A stretch of DNA of 64,000 nucleotides from assembly GCA_964017065.1 (NCBI GenBank), contig OZ024788.1:6936875-7000874 (forward strand). Direction: 5' to 3'. The translations under genes and the position numbers were made by a program. Shown piece after piece: positions 52,801-63,059 of the stretch (positions are counted from its first letter, which is position 1; every line of letters starts with the position of its first letter). Origin of the DNA: Haliclona indistincta. Lineage: Eukaryota > Porifera > Demospongiae > Haplosclerida > Chalinidae. The notes beneath the pieces were generated by a model. The model saw only the letters and a program-made list of their open reading frames with translations. It made no database searches and was not told the origin of the DNA.

Positions 52801-54208
52801 TTTTAGCAACAGCAGGAGCCCATAGCAAGAAAAAGTGTGAAACTCTAATAGTCCCAATAGACCTGAGTCAGACTTTTATCTAAATAAAGAAGAAAACGAT
52901 GGTGATTGTTAACAAATGAGCTTCAGCTGACTGAACTGAGACTAGTGTCTAGGACATGGTGGTGCATGCCTAGAGAAACTTGTATCTCAGAACACATGTT
53001 GGAGCTTCTCGGCAATGCAACTAGCATTCAGATAATTAAGGTTCAGGCCACTATAATAGGAATTAGGTCCTAGCTTTTTCTGTGATGGGCTGCTGGGTAC
53101 AGCAGAATACCAGCAATTTTTTTGAAGTATTATCATGTGCACTCTGTAGCCAGTTGCACATAAACATTATTTTAAAATAATCATAAAATAATTATTAATG
53201 CTAAATAATTATTATTGCAGTTCTAAATACATTGAAAAGCAGGTAGTGGGATTTTACACCAAATTTTAAATACCGGTATAGTGATTGATATTAATTTTGG
53301 TGACGATACGATATTGCACCAAATTATCACGATAAAACATTATAATAATCGCGATATTACATGTATAATGCCAGAAAGACCAAGAATTGTATAAACACCA
53401 CTCGATATTCCGCTATATCACACGATATCTTACGGTATTTCACAATAATAATAATTATCGTATTCAAGATAATTATTATTCAAGTGAATTCCAATACTTT
53501 GAGTGATAATTATTGGTATTATCAATATCACTATACCGGTATTTTATAGGGATGGTATAACACACCCTACAAAGTGCCCATCTCAAGTACATGTATCTCA
53601 AGTACGGCTGTATCGAATTATTACTGGTATCGGGTATTCGTAATCATATCAATGTATAGGGATGATCTAAAGAAGTTAACTTATCTCAAGTACTGTATCA
53701 AAGAGAGCATGAGAATGTTCCCACCTGTACCAATAATTGGTCGACAACTAACAGAGGACAGAAAGTTTGACAAGTACACACTCCGTAAGGGCATGTGGGT
53801 AGTTATTCAAACATATGTGATTCACAATCGACCTGATGTTTGGGAGAACCCTCAGGTAAACAGAACACATGTACTAACTTTTTAGTCATTCCAAAACTGT
53901 AGGAGTTCAATCCACTTCGATTCACACCTGAAAATTCCATAGGTCGTCACTCTCATGCATTTATACCATTCTCTGCTGGTCCAAGGTAGCTCATCAAAAC
54001 TAATAAGTTACACACACTCATTCTCTTTTTCAGAAATTGTATAGGTCAGGAATTTGCTTTGAATGAGGAACTAGTTGTGCTGTCTTGCATTCTAAGGAAG
54101 TTTACATTTACACTCGACGAGTCTCTCGGACCAGTAACAAAACATCGTAGCCTTATCCTGCAGCCAAAGCCGGGCATATTTCTAAAACTGCAATCCAGGC
54201 AAATTTGA
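49870..54208 (+). CDS. Cytochrome P450, CYP4-like, copy B
   Basis: Eleven exons: 49870-50245, 50772-50813, 50866-50993, 51896-52014, 52123-52185, 52230-52365, 52422-52505, 52558-52748, 53660-53855, 53903-53985, 54034-54208 (1593 bp, 530 residues). Exons 2 to 11 have the same lengths as in copy A, so the two are inverted duplicates. Membrane anchor [16 protein letters not shown]-helix [11 protein letters not shown]-helix [16 protein letters not shown]; haem loop FSAGPR-NCIG. All key residues are present. Differences from A cluster in exon 1 (an insertion after GHGPK) and the C-terminus. It is probably an ER fatty-acid or xenobiotic hydroxylase. Intron 3 contains a large foldback element. The start ATG aligns with that of copy A. 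Confidence 0.92.
51016..51862. mobile_element. Foldback element in intron 3 of P450 copy B
   Basis: The left end has cccggaaccac, then gcgtagtggcctaaaagtct. The right end has the reverse complements (agacttttaggccactgtgc-like, gtggttccgg). The inner arms match over aaaactattgattag/gatgttttg...ctctgccagagcctc. The arms are about 220 bp, imperfect, around about 340 bp of centre. There is no transposase. Confidence 0.75.
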
Positions 54209-54906
54209 TGGGACTAGATCATTGTGTTTGTCAGTAGATTGTATTTAGGCTAGACCTGCATGTTTAGTACCTTACAGTTGCTATAAAGCACATACACTTG
54301 ACAGCAAGACTGCATGATCTTAGAATAGGTATGGTTAAGAACATTTTCAATAATAACTCTTTCTTTACCATGTTTTATCTTCCCGCAACTGATAACTTCT
54401 GTTAATTCAGTCTGTCATGCACCTATAATCTCTTCTTTTCTCTCGTCAGTTATTTTATTCTCTTTCTTCACAGCTGGTACACCATCAGTTTAGTCCTTCT
54501 TCTCTATCAATCATCCTTACTACCGTATCTTTTAGATGTCATAGTCTAGTCATGCACCTTCACAATTTTTTTTACAAATTCCACCTTATTGACAAGCATT
54601 CTGCATGTTTGTCTTTTGGACAGTATCCACAGAAAGTAGAGTTATCATGACTTAGCTTGCAAATGTGTTAGCTGCCAAAACATTAATAATCATCACAAAA
54701 ATGTGTGCTGTTGTAATTGTGAATGAAGCAATGCAAGTTACTTAAAATTTAAGCACAACAAGTATTAAACTTGAGAAAAATTGCACACATTAATTTTCTG
54801 CATAAGAAATAAGAATAATTAATTTTCTGCTACATCCATCTGCTCATTCTCCTACAGCACTCTATTAAGGATTCTGACTCTTTTGAGTCAAATTATTTAA
54901 TCTCTT
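54209..54906. other. P450 B downstream region, nothing recognised
   Basis: AT-rich sequence downstream of the P450 stop, likely including the 3' UTR. No frame or repeat is convincing. Confidence 0.5.
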
Positions 54907-55002
54907 CCAGTGGCGGATCTAGGATTGGAGAAAGGGGGGTTCTTAGCTCAATGTTTAATAAGGCAGAGATCGTCGACCCAAAGGGTATGGCCACATACAG
55001 TA

Positions 55003-55388
55003 CAAGAAAATTAAAAAGATTTCTATCGAAATCAAAAGGATGTAGGGTTGTGAAATCTACCACTGGTCAACAATGTAAACTAACAAGGAACAAGCATGGA
55101 ATGGTAACACGATTGACTTGCTAACAGACCATAGATCCCTACATCAGTGGCTGCTGTATTTGACTATAGCTAGTTCAACTTAGCTTGTTGCTGTTGACTG
55201 ACACCTGACGTGCATTCAGCTTGTGACAGCTTATGCACAGCCACTGATGTAGGGATCTATGGTCTGTTAGCAAGTCAGTCGTGTTACCATTCCATGCTTG
55301 TTCCTTGTTAGTTTACATTGTTGACCAGTGGTAGATTTCACAACCCTACATCCTTTTGATTTCGATAGAAATCTTTTTAATTTTCTTG
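55003..55388. repeat. Near-perfect hairpin, 151-bp arms, 84-bp loop
   Basis: Arm 55003-55153 (caagaaaattaaaaagattt...) is complementary to 55238-55388 (...aaatctttttaattttcttg). I found one mismatch (attgac versus gtcagt) on reading through. Such near-identity implies a recent origin or ongoing gene conversion. Confidence 0.9.
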
Positions 55389-55943
55389 TTTGTGTCCTTT
55401 TTTTCTTTTTCAGTGAAGTACAGTTCAATATCATGCAATTACTGTGCCATCTTTGTTTCCACCATTGGTTTGGTTTCCTGTTGTTGATGGCTTTTCTTTA
55501 TTATTAACAATTTTAAACTTGTAGCGTTATGCTGTAGATAACAGCTCGCCTACGCATGCATGAATACAGTGTATACGAGCCCCGCCCACACTTGTTTACG
55601 GCGGTTATAATTATCTGGCCAGGTAGAATGGTGATTCTGCGCTTGCTAGCTTACCGTTCTTCGAAGACTCCAGACAAATATGTGTTCTCCGTGATCTATA
55701 CGGCGTGGCGATACTCAAGCTTGTGCTTGGTCACGTGCGCTAACCACAGCTTGGTCACGTGCGTATTGCGCAATCACTATAATTATTAATGGCGTCTAAC
55801 ACTTAGATCACGATCGAGAAATCGCGGAATTTATATCGCCGTTTCGCTAAAAACTAAGTTCAAAAGGCACATGCCAGGAGAATTTCACGACTGTTCGTGG
55901 GTGTTTTGGTCTCGGCACTGCTCACGTAAAGGTGCTAGGCGAG

Positions 55944-55944
<1 letters not shown>

Positions 55945-56006
<62 letters not shown>

Positions 56007-56025
56007 AGAAAGAAGAAAGAAAGAA
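55945..56025. repeat. (GAAA)n microsatellite
   Basis: About 80 bp of GAAA/GAAGAAA units inside the transposon-like block. Confidence 0.95.
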
Positions 56026-56744
56026 GAAAACGAAGATGACGAAACTCGATTTTCACCGTTTCCAGGTTCGTCACTTTAGTAACAATCTCGAGCAATCTCC
56101 TTGCTACTGTTAGATGGGGCAACGCCAGATAGCAGATTTAAGTGTCTTTGGACGTATAAAATTCCTTACCAGGCGAAATACCAGCGTTGGAACGCTAATA
56201 CATTGTATGTAGCCGCCATCTTGTTTTCTCGTTCAACCCTACATAGGGAGACACTACCGTGTCTCCCTAATAATACAAAACATTAACATACAAAAGTGGA
56301 CAGTCAACAGTTCTGAGCCACCATCAGAGTCAATACTAGTATGAGGAAGAGGGATGAGCTGAGCCATGAACTTTATCGGTAGAAAGAACACTGAGGTCGC
56401 CATAAATTCCTCCACCACTTACTATACGCTTCAATGAGTCCACACACAAAGACGACGACGAACACAATGGACTACATTCATGAGTAGAGAATTACAGCAC
56501 AGGACGAACACCAGCAGATGACCGTCGGCAACACGCCCCAGGGAGGCTACTCATCTCGCCATGAGTGTGAGATGACCAAAGCATGGTATTTCCCACCACC
56601 CACGTGGACGCATCTAGCAGTCACCCCTGATGCCTCAGCCCTGCACGTGTAGGTGTCCACTCAGAGCTGAGCTGCCAAAGGTCAGTCAGAGTCGAACAAA
56701 ACGGGCAAAGGAACCTTTGTTGAAGACGCTTAACCATGTAAGCG

Positions 56745-56880
56745 GTGTCCGATGAAGTACTTGACGGTTGTAAATAACTAGAGGTGTCTGTGTTTAGGAG
56801 GACGCAGTCCGATGAAGTAGTTGACAGTTGTAAATATGCTGCAGGTAGCTGTGTTTGGAGGACGCAGTCCGATGAAGTAA
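56745..56880. repeat. Tandem repeat of about 61 bp, 2.5 copies
   Basis: The unit starts gtccgatgaagta and includes gttgtaaata and ggaggacgca. Two full copies and one partial copy are seen, inside the transposon-like block. A 140-codon frame over this area (56621-57043) is probably incidental. Confidence 0.7.
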
Positions 56881-57346
56881 TGGTATAGGAAGAGGATTCC
56901 GCAATTGTCAGTTGCACGTTGTCGCAACAAGCCGCTGATGTAGGGATACTTGGGACTTTTACATTTGCAAGCATTATTCCATCTTGTTCCTTTACTTTTG
57001 CAAGCATCATCCCATCTTGTTCCTTTCCTTTTTTAAGAGTCATCCCTACACTTTTCAGTTTTTTTTATTAAAGCTTTTTTATTTATCATTATTGAGCGCA
57101 AAGGGGGGTTCGCGCGCACCTCTGGATCCACCCTAGATCCGCCACTGGATAAGTTTATCTAGTGAGTCAGTACAGTAAATTCTTTTCTGCATCATTTTTA
57201 GAGTAGTATTATGTTGACTGCACTTTTCAAAAGACACACGCTTAGACAGATCGTATGTTGACTGCAGTTTTTAGACACACACTCAATAATAATATTATTC
57301 AGTACATTGTACATAAGAGTTTGGTAATCTCATTACATTATACAGA

Positions 57347-57951
57347 TTATGTACTAGTAGTCTTATGTCTTTGCACTGCTATCCTATCCACCTCATCCTT
57401 TGTCTCCAACATTTCAAGTTTCCTTTTGTCTTCAGCCACATCCTTTATTTCAACTTCTATAGTAGAGACATTTATCTTGGTCTCCTCCTCCACTTCCTTC
57501 TCCTCATCAGTGACCACCTTTTGGGTCACCTCGTATTTATTCACAACAGGTTCTTCAGCATCCTCTTGATTCTGGATCACTTCAACCGCCTCTTGCTCCT
57601 TCTGGATCACCCGCTTTATCTTTACCTTTTCTTTCTTTTCGTTCTCTTCCATTACTTGTTTTCCTACTTGCTCTTTCTTCTCCACATTCGCCTGCACTAT
57701 GGAATTCTTTTTCTTCCCTACAAATTCGCGGGCTTCCATTGCCAGCTCTGCAGCTATGGCGATCATGTCGTGGGTGGAGCTCGTTTGCGCTGCATCTATG
57801 GCGGCTTGTACATTCTCTATCACAGCGTAGAAATAATTATTTTTATGAAAAGAGACAATAGCCATTTATAAGTATATATACCTTCTCTTGAAACTGGCGG
57901 CGATCGGCCGCAGTTGAAACAGCACATCTTTCTTATTGCTCGCATAACCAT
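57347..57951 (-). CDS. Glutamate-rich protein with CxxC start exon, copy 1
   Basis: Two exons, 57882-57951 and 57347-57816 (540 bp, 179 residues), joined in phase. Exon 1 encodes MVMRAIRKMCCFNCGRSPP, with a CxxC pair. The start could instead be the second methionine of that exon before CCFNC (57927). Exon 2 begins ENVQAAIDAAQTSSTHDM, then becomes highly charged (Glu/Lys/Val), with QKEQEAVEVIQNQEDAEEP and other helix-favouring stretches. There is no signal peptide, membrane helix or enzyme motif. I do not recognise the family. A paralogue with the same exon plan lies at 58782-59947 and a broken relative at 48665. It may be a cytoplasmic or cytoskeletal coiled-coil protein; that is inference only. 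Confidence 0.65.
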
Positions 57952-58053
57952 CGATCGCACTCGTTCAGGCTAAAACGGGCGCGTGTGACTAAACTAAACA
58001 CATCTTTGTTACCGTTAGCAGGAGCAGCAAAAGCAACTAATAATACATCAAGT

Positions 58054-58140
58054 CTCCCTGCGCAACACGCGTGTCGAACGCGTCCGCTAATCTCCTTGGC
58101 AACGTTCAAATCTGCCGCGAAATTCAAAATTAATTTTGAA
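58054..58140. promoter_or_regulatory. Duplicated 5' region of the glutamate-rich genes
   Basis: The block gcaacacgcgt...ctccttgg...caaatctgccgcgaaattcaaa is repeated upstream of copy 2 at 60069-60150. Conservation next to both start exons suggests shared promoter sequence, or simply recent duplication. Confidence 0.5.
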
Positions 58141-58189
58141 TCTGACAAAAATTAATAATAATAATTATTATTAATGAATAATTATTTTT

Positions 58190-58320
58190 AATTTTGCGCA
58201 CTGCTGTACTTTTACAAGCTTGTATCTGAGTGGAATAAACATAACTCAATAAAACATACTCATTGTCTCCTTGTAAGCATAGCAGAGCACACAGCTCATG
58301 ATGAACTCTAAAATTATTAG
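58190..58320 (-). pseudogene. Decayed fragment of a BEN-like gene 3' end
   Basis: The stretches tctccttgtaagcatagcag and cactgctgtacttttacaag resemble the end of the BEN-like gene (tccttcctgcaagcatagcg near 60475 and cactgttgtactttaaataa near 60307). Order and spacing fit a relic left by duplication of the glutamate-rich plus BEN unit. Confidence 0.5.
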
Positions 58321-58781
58321 TTCCAAAACCAAAACTTCTTGGTATTACAATGCTATTCTTGTCAGTGTCATAAATTAATTTTGGGAGTCCCGCGTGTGAG
58401 AATATGTCGGCAGATCACTGCTTGGATCGTGTCTATAATCTTATAGCTAATACCCTCTCTGGTTCTCCTCAACAATTACCTTCGTTATCAATCTTTTCAT
58501 TTGCATTGATCTTTGTTATTACTAGTAAACGATCTATTTCACAAACGTCATCTTTCCTCTCCTCTCAATTTGTAGCTATACAGTAATGACACAAATCTCG
58601 GCTTTGTTTCAATAAAAACTATTGATTATTTTTATAACCGTACATCAACCACACTAGCTAGTCAAGTAATTTTTATTATGCAGCATTATTTTGCACTCAT
58701 TTTTTGCACATGCACTCGTTAGTAGTCTCATTACATGCTAAAAGTACTAGCTAGTAGTCTTCACCATCAGTAGTCATGCAT
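58321..58781. other. Intergenic, nothing recognised
   Basis: AT-rich sequence between the BEN-like relic and the stop of the glutamate-rich copy 2. It may hold the latter's 3' UTR. Confidence 0.5.
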
Positions 58782-59947
58782 CTATTGCTCAGCCTTTGTC
58801 TCCAATTTCTCCTCTTCTTTCTCCTCTTCAGTTGCCATCTTATCTTGCTCCTCCTCCTCCTCTTGAGTCACAAGGGGCATTTCAGCAATCTCATTCTGGG
58901 TCACCACCTCGGCTTCTTCGGTAGTGGTCAAAAGTTTCCCCTCTTCACCAGCCTCTTCGGTAACGGTCACACGCTTGGGCTCTTCGATAACCTCTTCCTG
59001 GGTAACTAGCTTGGCCTCTTCATTAACAGTTACAAGCTCAACCTCTTCAGTAACGGTCACAACAGCCTCTTCTTTCTGGCTCACCAGCCCAACCTCTTCG
59101 GTAATGGTCACACGCTTGGGCTCTTTGATGACCTCTTCCTGGGTCACTAGCTCGGCCTCTTCATTAACAGCTACAAGCTCAACCTCTTCAGTAACGGTCA
59201 CAACAGCCTCTTCTTTCTGGCTCACCAGCCCAACCTCTTCGGTAATGGTCACACGCTTGGGCTCTTTGATGACCTCTTCCTGGGTCACTAGCTCGGCCTC
59301 TTCATTAACAGCTACAAGCTCAACCTCTTCAGTAACGGTCACAACAGCCTCTTCTTTCTGGCTCACCAGCCCAACCTCTTCGGTAATGGTCACACGCTTG
59401 GGCTCTTTGATGACCTCTTCCTGGGTCACTAGCTCGGCCTCTTCATTAACAGCTACAAGCTCAACCTCTTCAGTAACGGTCACAACAGCCTCCTCTCTCG
59501 GGGTCACCAGCCCAGCCTTTTCCGTAGCTTCCTCTCTGGTCACAATAGCCTCTTCAATAACCTCCTGGTTCTGGGCCACCTCAACCTCTTCAGATGATAC
59601 TTGGATCACCTCCACATTTTCTTTCTCTTCAGGTTTGATCTCTTCCGTTACTTCTTTTTCAGTCACCTCAACTTGCTCATTCTTCTCAATATTTTCCATA
59701 TTCGCCTGCACTTTTAAGTCCCCGAGGAATTCGCTGGTTTCTATCTCTAGCTCTGCAATCACGTCATGGGTGGAGCTCGTTTGCGTCGCATCTATAGCGA
59801 CTTGACCACTCTCTATGAGAAAATAAATGAAAACAGATAATCAATGTTGATAACAATGAACAAAACGAGCGCTTTACCCTCTCTTGGAATTGGCGGCGAT
59901 CCACCGCAGTTAAAACAGCTCATCTTTCTTATTGCTCGCATAACCAT
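58782..59947 (-). CDS. Glutamate-rich repeat protein with CxxC start exon, copy 2
   Basis: Two exons, 59878-59947 and 58782-59812 (1101 bp, 366 residues). Exon 1 encodes MVMRAIRKMSCFNCGGSPP; a methionine further upstream (59989) is also possible. Exon 2 starts ESGQVAIDATQTSSTHDV, as in copy 1. The rest is acidic and valine/threonine-rich, with four copies of a 47-residue unit (KRVTITEEVGLVSQKEEAVV..., then EEAELVTQEEVIKEP). Each unit is 141 bp, and the middle ones look identical at DNA level. Alternating beta-branched and Glu residues suggest extended or coiled structure. No enzyme or membrane motif is seen, and the family is unrecognised. It is the same strand and exon plan as copy 1, so this is a tandem paralogue that gained internal repeats. 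Confidence 0.7.
58964..59510. repeat. 141-bp coding minisatellite, four copies
   Basis: The marker cacgcttggg recurs at 58970, 59111, 59252 and 59393, exactly 141 bp apart. The period is a multiple of three, so copy-number change keeps the frame. Confidence 0.95.
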
Positions 59948-60405
59948 CGATCGCACTAGTCCTAAACGGGCGCGTACGACCGAAAACATCTCTGTCACCG
60001 TTAGTAGGATCAGGACTATAGGAGCAGCAAAGCAGAAATAGGACAGCAAGAAAAATACAACGAAATCTCCCTGCGCAACACGCGTATCAAACGCGTTGCC
60101 ATCTCCTTGGTAACATTCAAATCTGCCGCGAAATTCAAATTTCGTACCACCTTGCTTTATGGTTGTTGAACAATGATTGCGGCGTTCGAAAAGGAAATGC
60201 TTTTAATAAAGCCTTTACATTATACAACAATGATAATATTAAACACTACATAAGCAAGCAGTAAATAATAACATGAGCAGGTTAAACAAGAAACATTGAC
60301 ATGCAGCACTGTTGTACTTTAAATAAAGCCTGTACCTGAGTGAAAGATTAGTTCGGTCAAAATAAGAATAAATGGTATTTCTTTGTGTAATGTCTGTTTT
60401 TAGAA
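59948..60405. promoter_or_regulatory. 5' region of the glutamate-rich copy 2 gene and 3' region of the BEN-like gene
   Basis: It contains the block duplicated at 58054-58140 (at 60069-60150). The remainder is AT-rich, with a likely BEN-like gene 3' UTR. No further feature is visible. Confidence 0.4.
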
Positions 60406-62708
60406 CTATAAGTGCCCTCCAAATACTCCTTGTATAGCATCCTCAGTAAGGTGTTTAGACATTTCGATTCTCTCCTTCCTGCAAGCATAGCGGAGTGCCT
60501 TGACACATCTCTTCCATATGAACTCAAATCTATCCAGGTTATCCCAATACCGTGGATACTGTTCCAATAGAATTTTCTTTAGTAGGCATAATTCAGGATA
60601 AGGCAGCCCAGGATAAATGTTACCCTTGCCGGTCACGTTGCACGCCATCATGATCTGTTCCCCGAAAATAGCTTCTTTCGCTAACTTGACGCAGAGCGTG
60701 CAAATGTGAATCGGTCTAGGCTCTCTTATTCTTATTAACTTAGCATACTTGGTCAAAACTTCTTCGACAGGCAATAGTTCTCCTCGAATGATGTTGTCCG
60801 ACTTGAGGCAATTTTCAGTAGTGACTCCACGTATTTTGTAAGGTTCAGGACAATCACTTGATACCACATAAAGAGGCGGAGGGAGTGGTAGAAATGCATA
60901 GGGAATTATTACTGCAGGAGTTCGTTGGATGGGGTCTGGACGAACTATATCCTTCATGTGCATTGCAAGTTTCCGTGTCACAGCTAGTTGAGCAGATATA
61001 GCCAGTCTCTCTTCTCTAGGCATGGGCTGATGTACTTCATGGATTCCCTGTGCTGTTTGCTGCTCTCCAGTTTGTTCTTGATCGAGTGGTTTACTGTCTG
61101 CATCAGCAGGTGTATCAGTGTCTTTGAGTTGCTTTGAAATCTTTTCATTAACTTGGTTCAACTGATTAATTTCAACCATCAACCGCTGCATCTTTTTATC
61201 ATGAAGCTCAGTGTGTGGCAGTGGTGGTGGACCAAGCTGAGTAAAAGTCCTAGAACTTGCAATGGGTTGGTTGATAGTAGAAATAAGTTGAGGTTCTAAT
61301 CTTAATGAAGAATGCTGAAGTTTAGTGAAGTTACCAGAAGAACGTGGTGAGACTGTACATATAGTTTGGTTTGGTGGGAATGACAAAGGATGAACAACAT
61401 GTCTACAAGCAGGATGAGGTATCCTGTTAGCACTACCGGGTTGATTATAAAGACGAAATGGAATCGGTTCTGAAGCATTGTGTTTTGTAGACGGTATCCG
61501 GCTAGCACCATGGAGAGGCGGATGACTTAGATGAATAGGATTTGGCCTGACCTGCTTAGAATGCACTTGAGTTTCTGCAGGAGGTATATAGCTGGGGGGA
61601 TGCACGTATGGTGGATGATGCAGGCGAAATGAACTGGGATTTGTGAGTCTCTGGTAAGAATCCACTCTTGACACTTTATGAGGTGGCACGCAGCTGATAA
61701 TAGTGGGAGGAGATATTGGATGACTAGGATGAAATGGAACGGCTTTCGGCTTGGAATCCACAGGAAGTGGAAAAGGATGATGCAATTCAGGTAATTCAAG
61801 TTTAGACATAGACACAGCTAAAGCGTCGATAGTAGCATCAAAATCTGGACCCGATTCAAGAGATGAAGATATTGGTGGATTATTAGTAGTGCGAGACATG
61901 GAGAATTCCTCAGAATAAGATTCTGTGAATACAGAAAAAAATATTTTTGATCTAATGCAGTATGCACGGACTACTCACTCACCACCAGCATCTTCAGTTC
62001 TTCTTCTTGGGTCTCCAATGTTAGGGCTCACATTCTCGCTGTCCTCACCACTCGCCTGTTGCTCATAGCCTGCAATAGAAGGGACAATACCCAGTAAAAT
62101 GACTGCAACATGCTGTAATGTGTAGACAATAAATACTAGTATACACACCTTGTACATTTGTTGCCTCATCAACAGTCTCGTAAACCACATCAACATCTCT
62201 CATTTTCATTTTCTCTCCACTCATCTTGTCAGTCGATTTTTCTTTATTCTTCTGCTCAACCACATTGCTGAACTCTGCTTGCAAGAGATCCCTCCATTCA
62301 CCGCTGTCAAACAATGAGCAAGTTCCCTCATCACTGTCGCTCGATGTCTCCTCGTTCATGTACCACTGCTCAAACTCCTCCATCTCTAATTTGGTACCTG
62401 AAAGCAAGTGGATCGCCATCAAATCAGCTTTAGAGATAGTCAATGCTTTGTTGAACTCACCGAATGCTGCGGGCGTCACTTTAAGGGATTTGTTTCCTCG
62501 GCGCACTTCATAGATAGAGCCTAGAGCCAGCTTGTCGCCTATGAGTTTCTCAGTAGCTATTGTGCACAGCGACCCTTTCTCTGTGACTACCAGCGCGTAG
62601 GGTTCTGTAGACGAAAAACAGTATCAGCGAGTAAAAGGACAACACGTGTTAGCTGGTCGCCTCACCGTTTGTAACCTCAGCGAACTTGCTCTTTCTCATC
62701 TGCGCCAT
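60406..62708 (-). CDS. BEN-domain-like protein, copy 1
   Basis: Four exons: 62666-62708, 62149-62604, 61983-62069, 60406-61922 (2103 bp, 700 residues), all in phase. The N-terminus has YALVVTEKGSLCTIATEKL...GSIYEVRRGNK, like the small beta module at the start of many BEN proteins. Next come an acidic, serine-rich segment and about 300 residues rich in Pro/His/Ser, then a C-terminal helical domain. That domain has LPVEEVLTKYAKLI, CTLCVKLAKEAIFGEQIMM, LPYPELCLLKKILLEQYPRYW and WKRCVKALRYACRKER. The KLAKEAIF...GLP...L..I...YP...C.KAL...CR pattern resembles the BEN domain, a DNA-binding and protein-interaction module of chromatin and repressor proteins. The BEN call is by eye and moderate. The start ATG at 62706-62708 is followed by a second ATG three codons on. 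Confidence 0.65.
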
Positions 62709-63059
62709 GTTTGTCGTCTTGTCATTCGGAGACACAGAGCTGGCTGCCCCTGGTAGAGGACGTGCGTGAGAACAGACAGAGCTCGCTTTCGCGACACCCA
62801 TTATGTAGATGCCTGGGATCAGCTGTGAGCAATCTGATTGGTCAGACTAGCAACACGCCCACGCAGTCAGCACGGCTGCCCAAGTACTAATCATGCAGTA
62901 ATTTAACAAATTGCAAGCTAAGACATAAACTGCTGTTAGCAATAAAGTGATAAATACAATAACCTAAAGTGATAAATACAATAACCCAAAGTGAACTTAG
63001 TACAGAAAACCTGCAATAGAGTGATATTTGAAGAAAATAAAGCCAATTCCTGGTAAAGT
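62709..63059. promoter_or_regulatory. Intergenic region upstream of the BEN-like gene
   Basis: It holds an inverted CCAAT-type gattggtc at about 62838 and gcccacgc motifs, consistent with a promoter for the minus-strand BEN-like gene. A 22-bp direct repeat (taaagtgataaatacaataacc) lies near 62945-62985. The upstream end probably includes the 3' UTR of the next gene. Confidence 0.4.

Larger units (their letters stand above)
54907..57148. mobile_element. Transposon-like block with 17-bp terminal inverted repeats
   Basis: The left end ccagtggcggatctagg (54907-54923) is the exact reverse complement of cctagatccgccactgg (57132-57148). Ends of this agtggcggat type are common on animal DNA transposons. 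Inside are the hairpin at 55003-55388, a (GAAA)n tract and short tandem repeats, but no transposase-like frame. No target-site duplication is obvious. A two-sided insertion of separate copies is the alternative. Confidence 0.6.

Noticed and set aside
58964..59510. Regular 141-bp repeat considered as a CRISPR array or satellite
   Set aside because: No repeat/spacer alternation; units are contiguous, in frame and coding, in a eukaryotic genome.
58924..59805. 293-codon Ser/Thr-rich frame on the plus strand
   Set aside because: Shadow of the repetitive glutamate-rich gene on the minus strand, whose exon plan is shared with a paralogue.
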